In this document: positions 1-5,688 of the stretch, in pieces | Numbering within the stretch: the stretch's first letter is position 1 | How the letters are laid out: every line of letters begins with the position of its first letter | Assembly: GCA_049609065.1 (NCBI GenBank) | Contig: JBMYYE010000089.1 | Span: 1-10,393, forward strand | Origin: JBMYYE01 sp049609065 | Lineage (GTDB): Bacteria; Pseudomonadota; Alphaproteobacteria; Rhodobacterales; Rhodobacteraceae | Direction: 5' to 3' | Length of the DNA: 10,393 nt | Made by a program: the position numbers and the translations under genes | The notes under the pieces: generated by a model | Told to the model about the DNA's origin: nothing | The model's input: only the letters and a program-made list of their open reading frames with translations | Database searches by the model: none

Positions 1-354
1 AAGAACAGTACAGATCACCAAAACTTCGTTTTTGAAGCCTTCGACGAAAAGCGGACGGATCGGACGGTCGATCAAACGCGATGTAAGCGTTTCTTTTTCC
101 GTTGGGCGTGCTTCACGTTTGAAGAAGCCACCAGGAATTTTACCAGCCGCATAATATTTTTCATTGTAGTGCACAGTCAACGGGAAGAAGTCTTGGCCCG
201 GTTTTTGTGTCTTTGCGAAAGTTACCGCCGCCATGACGGATGTTTCGCCCAAAGTCGCAATCACGCAGCCATCTGCTTGGCGTGCAACTTTGCCAGTTTC
301 AAGCGTAAGCGTTTCTTCGCCCCACTCGATTGATTTTTTCGTTACGTTAAACAT
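1..354 (-). CDS. pnp: Polynucleotide phosphorylase, N-terminal 118 residues (cut by window edge)
   Basis: PNPase is a phosphorolytic 3'-to-5' exoribonuclease. It degrades mRNA to nucleoside diphosphates as a homotrimer, often inside the RNA degradosome. The visible 118 residues begin MFNVTKKSIEWGEETL and belong to the first RNase PH-like domain. Segments nearly identical to E. coli Pnp are visible: LETGKVARQADG, PGQDFFPLTVHY, AAGKIPGGFFKREARP and SRLIDRPIRPLF, the last containing the FFKRE/RPIRPLF signature that lines the active site. The full protein should be about 700 residues, so the second PH domain and the KH and S1 domains lie outside the window. The start is set by AGGA six bases before ATG (minus strand). 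It follows rpsO on the same strand, the classic rpsO-pnp order. Identity is essentially certain; only completeness is unknown. Confidence 0.97.
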   Translation of the reverse strand, partial: MFNVTKKSIEWGEETLTLETGKVARQADGCVIATLGETSVMAAVTFAKTQKPGQDFFPLTVHYNEKYYAAGKIPGGFFKREARPTEKETLTSRLIDRPIRPLFVEGFKNEVLVICTVL

Positions 355-458
355 ATCGTATCCTAATAATGGTCCTTAGGGCGTATCCCCGCAAACCGAT
401 TTCATGGTGGCCGAATGCCACCGACCCAAACGTATCCCATACGTCAAACGCTCGGGTC
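355..458 (-). promoter_or_regulatory. pnp leader with three inverted repeats, one covering the ribosome binding site
   Basis: Three perfect inverted repeats lie in the transcribed leader of pnp. At 362-380, CCTAA and TTAGG flank a 9-base loop; on the minus strand the second arm contains the AGG of the Shine-Dalgarno AGGA (364-361), so folding would hide it. At 406-422, GGTGGC and GCCACC flank a 5-base loop. At 430-444, ACGTAT and ATACGT flank CCC, and this hairpin is nested in a GACCC/GGGTC pair (423-427 with 454-458). In E. coli the pnp leader is a stem-loop cut by RNase III and then attacked by PNPase itself, giving autoregulation. A similar role here is inferred from structure and position. 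The sequence itself is not one I recognise as a known family. Confidence 0.45.
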
Positions 459-472
459 AAAGCGCGACGTGT

Positions 473-502
473 CAGATAGTCAAGGCCCATACAGCAAAAC
501 AA
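473..502 (-). promoter_or_regulatory. Weak candidate promoter for pnp
   Basis: On the minus strand TTGTTT (502-497) is followed after 17 bases by CTATCT (479-474), a poor but correctly spaced sigma-70-like pair. It lies downstream of the rpsO terminator, where a separate pnp promoter would be expected. A 6-base inverted repeat, CCCATA/TATGGG (486-491 and 507-512), overlaps the -35 region. The rest of 459-573 holds nothing else I can support. Confidence 0.2.
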
Positions 503-573
503 GCCCTATGGGAAGCATTTCTCAAACAGCGCAGATTTTGGCAGCCGCCCAGCCTTAAGAACCACCACGGCAT

Positions 574-600
574 AAAAAAACCCGCCAGAAGGCGGGCTTT
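574..600 (-). terminator. Intrinsic terminator after rpsO
   Basis: The stem CCCGCC (581-586) and GGCGGG (591-596) closes a 4-base loop. On the minus strand it is followed by a run of seven T (580-574), a textbook rho-independent terminator 22 bases past the rpsO stop codon. On the plus strand the stem is followed by only four T, so it works mainly for rpsO. It probably attenuates rather than abolishes read-through into pnp. Confidence 0.88.
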
Positions 601-622
601 TCTATTCGAATTTCGAAAACGA

Positions 623-892
623 TTAGCGACGGAGGCCGAGACGTTTAATAAGGTCTTGGTAACGTGCTTCGTCTTTGCCACGGAGGTAATCCAAAAGCTT
701 ACGGCGCAATGCAACCATTTTCAAAAGGCCACGGCGACCGTGGTTGTCTTTTTTGTGCGTTTTGAAGTGCTCAGTCAATGTAGCAATACGGGAAGAAAGG
801 ATAGCAACCTGAACTTCAGGTGAACCAGTGTCACCTTCTTTGGTTGCGAATTCTTTCATAAGGCGTGCTTTGTCTTCTGCAGTAATCGACAT
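623..892 (-). CDS. rpsO: 30S ribosomal protein S15
   Basis: S15 is a primary binding protein of the 30S subunit. It binds the three-way junction of helices 20-22 of 16S rRNA and contributes to an intersubunit bridge. The 89-residue length equals that of E. coli S15. Conserved blocks are DTGSPEVQ (21-28), HKKDNHGRRGLL (46-57), RRKLLDYL (63-70) and the C-terminal LIKRLGLRR. The start has AGGAG seven bases upstream. It lies between the rluA operon and pnp and ends in a strong terminator. S15 represses its own mRNA in several bacterial lineages, and the leader here has candidate structure for this. Certain identification. Confidence 0.98.
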   Translation of the reverse strand: MSITAEDKARLMKEFATKEGDTGSPEVQVAILSSRIATLTEHFKTHKKDNHGRRGLLKMVALRRKLLDYLRGKDEARYQDLIKRLGLRR

Positions 893-984
893 CGGGGTCT
901 CCTAATAATAAGGGTTAAGGGTGTAAGCCGGGATATCGTCCAGCAGAACCCCATGGAGGGTCCGCAAATAGATGCGGATGCGCG
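893..984 (-). promoter_or_regulatory. rpsO leader with candidate S15-responsive fold
   Basis: Read on the minus strand, the leader holds a perfect hairpin TCCGCA-(6)-TGCGGA (978-961). Next comes a small ACCC/GGGGT stem around 961-947. A GACCCC segment immediately before the start codon (899-894) can pair with GGGGTT (952-947), with one G-U pair, joining the upstream hairpin to the ribosome binding site. Known S15 autoregulatory leaders in other lineages use hairpins or pseudoknots next to the ribosome binding site. Whether S15 binds this fold is inference. The 961-978 hairpin has no T-run after it, so it is not the rluA terminator. Confidence 0.4.
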
Positions 985-1013
985 CGTATAGTAATATTTG
1001 GTGATTCGCGAAA
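985..1013 (-). promoter_or_regulatory. Candidate rpsO promoter
   Basis: On the minus strand TTTCGC (1013-1008) and TATACG (990-985) are spaced by 17 bases, within an A/T-rich patch that also offers TACTAT (993-988) as an alternative -10. It lies just before the rpsO leader and after the rluA stop codon. No terminator is visible between rluA and rpsO, so rpsO may also receive read-through. Weak match to consensus. Confidence 0.3.
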
Positions 1014-1021
1014 GAGGAAAC

Positions 1022-1669
1022 TTAAAACGGCACCTTCGCTTTGAATGTGAGCCCCTTGCCACCATCAGGATGACGTACGCGGATGCTTTCGGCATGCAAC
1101 ATCAAACGCGGTGCGTTTAGGGCCTCACCCGTGGCATAAAACGGGTCCCCCAAAATCGGATGTCCAAGCGCCAACATATGCACGCGGAGTTGATGCGATC
1201 GCCCCGTGTGCGGGAATAGCCGCACGCGGGTTTCCGTATCGGTGGATCGTATGACCTTCCAATCGGTCACCGCAGATTTCCCGGTTTCAGGACATACTTT
1301 TTGCAACGGGCGATTGGGCCAATCCACGATTAACGGCAAATCAACGGTGCCTTCTTTTGGCTCTAACGTGCCAAAAACACGCGCAACATAGGCTTTCTTC
1401 ACCTGACGTTTTTCAAACTGTAGCCCAAGATGCCGCTGCGCATGGGGCGTCATCGCAAACACCATCACACCCGATGTATCCCGATCCAACCGATGCACCA
1501 ATAGCGCATCCGGAAACGTCGCCTGAATGCGCGCGATCAAACAATCGGCGAGGTGTTCGCCCTTGCCCGGCACAGATAAAAGGCCCGCGGGTTTGTTCAC
1601 CAACAGCAATTCATGATCATGGTGGATAATATCCAACGGATCGGATGGGGGATTATATTCAGAACTCAT
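1022..1669 (-). CDS. rluA: Dual-specificity rRNA/tRNA pseudouridine synthase RluA
   Basis: This enzyme isomerises uridine to pseudouridine. E. coli RluA modifies U746 of 23S rRNA and U32 of several tRNAs. The 215-residue protein matches the 219-residue E. coli RluA throughout, not just at the family motif: YNPPSDP (5-11), VNKPAGLLSVPG (24-35), the catalytic HRLD motif with Asp62, DLPLIVDWPNRP, QKVCPETGKSA, GRSHQLRVHMLALGHPILGDPFYA and a C-terminal FKAKVPF. The DWPNRP and QKVC...TGK blocks separate RluA from RluC and RluD. No S4 domain is present, as expected for RluA. It starts 6 bases after the upstream stop codon with GAGGCGG as ribosome binding site, so it is the third gene of a compact operon. 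Substrate choice in this organism is inferred from homology. Confidence 0.93.
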   Translation of the reverse strand: MSSEYNPPSDPLDIIHHDHELLLVNKPAGLLSVPGKGEHLADCLIARIQATFPDALLVHRLDRDTSGVMVFAMTPHAQRHLGLQFEKRQVKKAYVARVFGTLEPKEGTVDLPLIVDWPNRPLQKVCPETGKSAVTDWKVIRSTDTETRVRLFPHTGRSHQLRVHMLALGHPILGDPFYATGEALNAPRLMLHAESIRVRHPDGGKGLTFKAKVPF

Positions 1670-1675
1670 ACCGCC

Positions 1676-2131
1676 TCAGATAGAACTAAAAACAGTCTCT
1701 AACAAGGTCGTAATTTCTTCTGCATCCGTTTCATCAAACGCATCAGGTTGGTTGCTGTCGATGTCAAACACCCCAAGCAAATCACCCGCTTTATTCCAGA
1801 CAGGGAGCACCAATTCAGACCGCGTTGAGGACGCGCAGGCGATATGCCCCGCAAATGCATCGACATCCGCCACGAGCTGTATCTCACCCGTCCGCGCTGC
1901 AGCACCACAAACACCGCGCGTAAATGGGATGACAAGGCAACCGTGACCGCCCTGATAGGGACCGATCTTTAATGTGTCATTGCCAACATTGCGGTAAAAA
2001 CCTGTCCAATCAAACCGATCATCCGCGTGATGGACTTCGCAAGCCACTGTGGCCATCAAGGACACCACATCGGTTTCGCCCTCCGTTAAGGACGAAACCG
2101 TTTTTTGTAAGCTGTCGTAATCGACGCGCAT
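1676..2131 (-). CDS. msrC: Free methionine-(R)-sulfoxide reductase (GAF-domain fRMsr)
   Basis: fRMsr reduces free L-methionine-(R)-sulfoxide, repairing oxidised methionine in the cytosol with thioredoxin as usual electron donor. The 151-residue protein is a single GAF domain. It has the family signatures WTGFY (42-46), IGPYQG (56-61), RGVCG (72-76), GHIAC (95-99), SELVLPV (105-111) and GVFDIDS (120-126). The three conserved cysteines are Cys65, Cys75 and Cys99. Their spacing of 10 and 24 residues equals that of E. coli MsrC (Cys84, Cys94, Cys118), so a functional reductase is likely rather than a signalling GAF domain. The start codon overlaps the thiolase stop codon by one base (TAATG), suggesting translational coupling. 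rluA follows after 6 bases. The biochemical call is by homology. Confidence 0.9.
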   Translation of the reverse strand: MRVDYDSLQKTVSSLTEGETDVVSLMATVACEVHHADDRFDWTGFYRNVGNDTLKIGPYQGGHGCLVIPFTRGVCGAAARTGEIQLVADVDAFAGHIACASSTRSELVLPVWNKAGDLLGVFDIDSNQPDAFDETDAEEITTLLETVFSSI

Positions 2132-3318
2132 TAGTCGCGCTCAATCGCGATGGCTGTGCCCTCGCCGCCGCCAATACAAATCGCAGCCACGCCTTTTTTG
2201 AGCCCGCGTTTTTCCATCGCGTTCAAAAGCGTCACGAGGATCCGCGTGCCAGATGCGCCAATCGGATGGCCAAGCGCACAAGCACCGCCATTAACGTTGA
2301 TTTTGTCGCGTGAAATCCCGAATTCCTTCATGAAGGCCATGGGCACAACGGCGAATGCTTCGTTCACTTCCCAAAGATCGACATCATCGACAGACCAACC
2401 CAACTGATCCAACAACTTCTTCGTCGCAGGCATAGGCGCGGTTGAGAACCACGCAGGTTCATGGGCATGGCTTGCGTGACCTGCAATGCGACCGCGAATT
2501 TTAAGGCCCGCTTTTTCAGCCGCTTCACGGTTCGCCAAAACCATCGCCGCCGCCCCATCAGAAATAGACGACGCATTCGCAGGGGTGATCGTTCCGTCCT
2601 TCTTAAACGCAGGCTTGAGCGTTGGGATTTTATCAGGGCGCGCATTTGCGGGCTGCTCATCCGTATCAACAACAACATCGCCTTTACGGGTCTTCATGGT
2701 GACGGATGTAATTTCACCCTCAAAAGCACCCGTTTTCTGTGCGTTCAATGCATTTTCAAGCGATCCAATTGCATAGGCGTCTTGGTCTTCGCGGGTGAAC
2801 TGATATTTTTCGGCGCAATCTTCGGCAAAGCTCCCCATGAGGCGGCCTTTGTCATACGCATCCTCAAGCCCGTCCAAGAACATCGAATCCATCGTTTGCT
2901 GATGACCAATACGGGCCCCGCCGCGCATTTTTGGCATCAAATACGGCGCGTTTGTCATGCTTTCCATGCCGCCTGCAACCATAATACCCGTATGCCCAAG
3001 CGCCAATTGATCATGCGCCATCATCACGGTTTTCATGCCCGAGCCACACATTTTATTTAATGTTGTCGCGGGCACATCATCACCCAGACCACCGGCAAAG
3101 CCAGCTTGACGCGCTGGTGCTTGACCTTGACCCGCAGGTAAAACACAGCCCATGAGGAGTTCTTCGATTTGCTCAGGTTTTGCACCCGCATCCGCCAAAG
3201 CTCCTTCAATCGCAGCCCCACCGAGCGTGGCAGCTTCTACCCCATCAAACGTGCCTTGAAATCCACCCATTGGCGTACGGGCCATACCTGCGATGACAAC
3301 ATCTTTCATCAAACTCAT
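2131..3318 (-). CDS. Acetyl-CoA C-acyltransferase (thiolase family)
   Basis: Thiolases condense two acyl-CoA units or cleave 3-ketoacyl-CoA, working as cytosolic tetramers. The 395-residue length is typical. Catalytic residues are visible: Cys91 in NKMCGSGMK, His351 in GGACALGHPIGASGTR and Cys381 in AAICIGGGEGTA. The NEAF motif is present near residue 317. The spacing fits Zoogloea thiolase (Cys89, His348, Cys378). That suggests a biosynthetic-type acetyl-CoA acetyltransferase, but no phaB or other partner gene is adjacent, so substrate range is open. An in-frame TGA 12 bases upstream fixes the outer limit of the start. Met4 (start at 3309) has a better-spaced AAGGA and may be the true start. 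It is the first gene of the operon with msrC and rluA, and diverges from the STAS gene. Confidence 0.93.
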   Translation of the reverse strand: MSLMKDVVIAGMARTPMGGFQGTFDGVEAATLGGAAIEGALADAGAKPEQIEELLMGCVLPAGQGQAPARQAGFAGGLGDDVPATTLNKMCGSGMKTVMMAHDQLALGHTGIMVAGGMESMTNAPYLMPKMRGGARIGHQQTMDSMFLDGLEDAYDKGRLMGSFAEDCAEKYQFTREDQDAYAIGSLENALNAQKTGAFEGEITSVTMKTRKGDVVVDTDEQPANARPDKIPTLKPAFKKDGTITPANASSISDGAAAMVLANREAAEKAGLKIRGRIAGHASHAHEPAWFSTAPMPATKKLLDQLGWSVDDVDLWEVNEAFAVVPMAFMKEFGISRDKINVNGGACALGHPIGASGTRILVTLLNAMEKRGLKKGVAAICIGGGEGTAIAIERD

Positions 3319-3385
3319 CCTTATTTCTCAACTTTTCCTCTCCTGCATACCGAAGGTTAACATTTCCCGTCTAGTTAAGAATTGT

Positions 3386-3400
3386 GTTTTCCAAGAAAAC
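3386..3400. repeat. Perfect 6-3-6 inverted repeat just before the rbaV-like ribosome binding site
   Basis: GTTTTC (3386-3391) and GAAAAC (3395-3400) flank CAA. The second arm ends one base before the AAGGA that serves the STAS gene, inside the 93-base divergent region shared with the thiolase gene. It could be a regulator site or a small RNA hairpin next to the ribosome binding site. I see no convincing sigma-70 promoter in either direction in this gap. Confidence 0.4.
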
Positions 3401-3411
3401 GAAGGATAATT

Positions 3412-3747
3412 ATGGACCTCTCATCTGAAATAAGTGATAAAATACAGATTATTACCGTCAATGACACGCGTATTGACGCAGCTGTCGCCGTACAATTCAA
3501 AAATGATATACGCGCCCTTGCGGATGAGGACATCGATCGTTTGATCCTCAACCTCGAACATGTTGCCTTCTTGGACAGTAGCGGCCTTGGGGCTGTCGTT
3601 GCGACGCTGAAACTTCTAAATGATCGCTGCTCATTTGAGCTTGCGGGCCTGACCGAAACGGTTGCGAAAGTATTCCGCCTGACGCGCATGGATATGGTGT
3701 TCACCATCCATGAAAATGCCGCGGACGCCGCTCATTCACAACAATAA
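3412..3747 (+). CDS. STAS-domain anti-sigma factor antagonist (RbaV/SpoIIAA-like)
   Basis: Proteins of this type bind the anti-sigma kinase in their unphosphorylated form and so release a sigma factor; phosphorylation of a serine switches them off. The 111-residue protein is one STAS domain. It shows the ITVNDTRIDAAVA strand near 14-26, LILNLEHVAFLDSSGLGAVVA (45-65) and a C-terminal VFRLTRMDMVF. Ser56, first serine of DSSG, aligns with the phosphorylated Ser58 of B. subtilis SpoIIAA; Ser57 follows. AAGGA five bases upstream supports ATG at 3412; a longer TTG start at 3382 has no such support. The anti-sigma kinase gene follows after 53 bases. The pairing resembles rbaV-rbaW of Rhodobacter capsulatus, which affect gene transfer agent production. 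Orthology is a guess from context, but the family call is strong. Confidence 0.9.
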   Translation: MDLSSEISDKIQIITVNDTRIDAAVAVQFKNDIRALADEDIDRLILNLEHVAFLDSSGLGAVVATLKLLNDRCSFELAGLTETVAKVFRLTRMDMVFTIHENAADAAHSQQ

Positions 3748-3800
3748 GGGCTGGGCCAATTTTACCGCACTCACATCCTCCACCCACGCCATATTCCCGC

Positions 3801-4241
3801 ATGGTATCGCAAAACGGGCAAACGCTCTCGCTTGAGTTCAATGGTGATCCGCGGCACGTACGCCGCGCCTTACACGATATTCACCAACACCTCTCACCGT
3901 TGAGCGATACAGATCTACAAACATCCACAGAAATTACACTGGCTGAGGTTTTTAACAACATTGTCAAACACGCCTATCGCGATACGCATCGCGGTATAAT
4001 TGGCGTTGACATAGCAACCCGTGCCAACTGCCTAGGCTTTCATATTCGCGACGCAGGATGCGGGATGCCCAACGGTCAACTCCCTGTGGGGGCACCCCAT
4101 GATCTCAGTGATGACGTCCAAACATTCCCCGAAGGTGGATTTGGTTGGAACCTCATCCATACGCTCACAGAAAACATAAATTATGCGCGGCAAAACGATC
4201 AAAATACTCTTACATTTGATATTGCGCGCACTGCGACCTAA
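3801..4241 (+). CDS. Anti-sigma factor serine kinase, HATPase domain (RbaW/RsbW-like)
   Basis: Such proteins hold a sigma factor inactive and phosphorylate their STAS partner using ATP. The 146-residue protein is a single GHKL ATPase domain of the SpoIIAB/RsbW class. The N-box is EITLAEVFNNIVKHAY (44-59), with Glu49 and Asn53 at the positions of the general base and Mg2+ ligand of SpoIIAB. The G1 box is DAGCG (84-88) and the G2 box is GGFGWNLI (112-119). All ATP-binding residues appear intact, so it is probably an active kinase. No histidine-phosphotransfer or sensor domain is present. No Shine-Dalgarno sequence is visible before ATG 3801 and no alternative start exists upstream in frame, so translation may depend on the preceding STAS gene. 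It is convergent with truB, 19 bases apart. The target sigma factor is not encoded here. Confidence 0.9.
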   Translation: MVSQNGQTLSLEFNGDPRHVRRALHDIHQHLSPLSDTDLQTSTEITLAEVFNNIVKHAYRDTHRGIIGVDIATRANCLGFHIRDAGCGMPNGQLPVGAPHDLSDDVQTFPEGGFGWNLIHTLTENINYARQNDQNTLTFDIARTAT

Positions 4242-4252
4242 CCCGGCTTAGG
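4237..4252. repeat. Near-palindrome between convergent genes, possible weak bidirectional terminator
   Basis: CCTAACCCGGCTTAGG spans the stop codon of the anti-sigma gene. CCTAA and TTAGG pair across a 6-base loop that contains a CCGG core. There is no T-run on either side, so it is at best a weak terminator. It is the only structured element in the 19-base gap between the convergent genes. Confidence 0.3.
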
Positions 4253-4260
4253 GACGTTCG

Positions 4261-5178
4261 TTACACATCAATGTCGCGCACAAACACACGGCTTGGATGT
4301 AGCATGCCCGCCTTGAACACCCCAATTGCGACGCCTTGACCGTGATACGATCCCCATACCTCATCCCCGTATTCCGCAGAAGATGAAATAACCTGACCAG
4401 GATTGCCGTTTTGCAATTTTAAAACGCCATCCGCGTTTAAAATCACCTCATCCATATCCTCAAGGCCCAGCTCAAGCGGCTTCACATATGTATCTAACGC
4501 AGGTGTTTTTGCCAGCTCTTCGATTTTTTCAACCGATATCCCTTGCTCAACATCAAAAGGCCCGCTCCAAATCCGGCGGAGCGTTTCCACATGCCCAAAA
4601 CACCCGAGGCTCTCGCCGAGATCTCGCGCGATAGAGCGCACATACCCCCCCTTACCGCAGATCAACTCAAGCTCAACACGATCCTCATCCAAGCGCTTCA
4701 AGAACCGCAGATCTTCCACCCAAAGAGGGCGCGCAGCAATTTCGACATCTTCGCCGTCTCGTGCCAATTTATACGCCCGCTGTCCGTCAATTTTTACCGC
4801 TGAAAACTGCGGCGGCACCTGCATGATATCCCCGATAAATGGGCTCAATGCAGTATTGATTTCCTCATCCGATGGGCGATCAGAACTTTCTTTTGTGATC
4901 TCACCCTCACTGTCATCCGTGTTGGTCGCCTGACCCAAGCGCACGATAAATGTGTAAGCTTTCAACGCATCCGTCACATAAGGAATGGTCTTGGTCGCTT
5001 CCCCCAAAGCAACGGCCAAAAGCCCCGTTGCCTCTGGATCGAGGGTCCCCGCATGGCCCGCCTTCTTCGCGTCAAGTGCCCAGCGCACTTTATTCACCAC
5101 AGCATTGGAACTAATCCCTGCGGGTTTATCCACAATAATCCAGCCGGAAAGATCCCGACCCTTACGTCTTCGTCCCAT
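4261..5178 (-). CDS. truB: tRNA pseudouridine(55) synthase
   Basis: TruB makes the universal pseudouridine 55 in the T-loop of tRNA and also helps tRNA folding. The 305-residue protein is of normal length. Motifs seen are GWIIVDKPAGISSNAVVNKV (12-31), GHAGTLDPEATGLL with catalytic Asp47 (41-54; E. coli Asp48), PPQFSAVKIDGQRAYKLAR (122-140) with its conserved Tyr136, and GGYVRSIARDLG (177-188). The C-terminal part after about residue 240 has the extended region common in alphaproteobacterial TruB. The start has AGAGG six bases upstream. It follows rbfA by 9 bases on the same strand, the usual rbfA-truB pair, but rpsO, which often follows truB directly, is more than 3 kb away here. Confidence 0.96.
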   Translation of the reverse strand: MGRRRKGRDLSGWIIVDKPAGISSNAVVNKVRWALDAKKAGHAGTLDPEATGLLAVALGEATKTIPYVTDALKAYTFIVRLGQATNTDDSEGEITKESSDRPSDEEINTALSPFIGDIMQVPPQFSAVKIDGQRAYKLARDGEDVEIAARPLWVEDLRFLKRLDEDRVELELICGKGGYVRSIARDLGESLGCFGHVETLRRIWSGPFDVEQGISVEKIEELAKTPALDTYVKPLELGLEDMDEVILNADGVLKLQNGNPGQVISSSAEYGDEVWGSYHGQGVAIGVFKAGMLHPSRVFVRDIDV

Positions 5179-5187
5179 GAGGTACCT

Positions 5188-5589
5188 CTAGTCGTGATCT
5201 TCGATATCGCGCTGCACATCGTCTTGTGACAAAAGCCGCGTCGTTTCATCCATGCGATCAAACGTTTCATCAATCACAAAACGCAGCTCTGGCGAATATT
5301 TGAGCGTAAGACCCTTTGCGACCGCACGGCGCAGTTCGTGGCGATTGTTGCGTAGCGCTGAAAGCGCCTCATCGCGACCTTCGCCACCCAACGGCAACAC
5401 AAACACATGTGCGATCTTTAGATCAGGCGATGTGCGCACTTCGCCCACCGTAATCACAAACCGGTTCAATTCTGGATCGTGAATATCGCCGCGCAACAAA
5501 ACATCCGACAATGTACGACGGATAAGTTCGCCTACACGAAGTTGGCGCTGCGATGGGCCTTCGCCCGAATGATGTGTATTTTTTCCCAT
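5188..5589 (-). CDS. rbfA: 30S ribosome-binding factor A
   Basis: RbfA is a small KH-fold protein that binds free 30S subunits and assists late maturation of the 16S rRNA 5' end and cold adaptation. The 133-residue protein starts MGKNTHHSGEGPSQRQLRVG. It shows the family pattern RVGELIRRTLSDVL (18-31), VITVGEVRTSPDLKIAHVFVLPLG (45-68) and a C-terminal LRFVIDETFDRMDE (102-115). I chose ATG at 5589 because GGAGG lies directly before it at good spacing and because homologues begin close to this point. A longer frame to 5688 would add 33 unrelated residues across the dapB control region. truB follows after 9 bases. infB, the common upstream neighbour in other bacteria, is not here; dapB is divergent instead. 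Confidence 0.95.
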   Translation of the reverse strand: MGKNTHHSGEGPSQRQLRVGELIRRTLSDVLLRGDIHDPELNRFVITVGEVRTSPDLKIAHVFVLPLGGEGRDEALSALRNNRHELRRAVAKGLTLKYSPELRFVIDETFDRMDETTRLLSQDDVQRDIEDHD

Positions 5590-5647
5590 TTCCCCTCCAT
5601 ACGCGGCCTTTTTCCCATGCGCAAGCTGGCCAAGGCCCCGAATTGCC

Positions 5648-5676
5648 GCTATTTGAAAGGAAACTACCCCATTCAA
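5648..5676 (-). promoter_or_regulatory. Candidate rbfA-truB promoter
   Basis: On the minus strand TTGAAT (5676-5671) and AATAGC (5653-5648) are separated by 17 bases, in the 99-base divergent gap between rbfA and dapB. With dapB divergent, rbfA cannot be read from an infB operon and needs its own promoter here. The -10 match is poor. The gap also has a GGCCTT/AAGGCC inverted repeat (5605-5610 and 5632-5637). I see no clear promoter for dapB. Confidence 0.25.
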
Positions 5677-5688
5677 GAGGAAATTCAC

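Noticed and set aside
404..823. Plus-strand open frame of 139 codons over the rpsO-pnp gap
   Set aside because: It runs antisense to rpsO for most of its length, crosses the rpsO terminator, and its product shows no recognisable family.
961..978. Hairpin as terminator of the rluA operon
   Set aside because: It has no T-run on the minus-strand side and lies within the probable rpsO leader.
3382..3411. TTG start adding ten residues to the STAS protein
   Set aside because: The added residues are basic and not family-like, and AAGGA is placed correctly for ATG 3412.
5479..5688. Upstream extension of dapB
   Set aside because: It overlaps rbfA on the opposite strand and the start at 5689 has a good ribosome binding site and matches DapB homologues.
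5590..5688. N-terminal extension of rbfA to 5688
   Set aside because: The extra 33 residues look like translated control region; GGAGG directly precedes the ATG at 5589.
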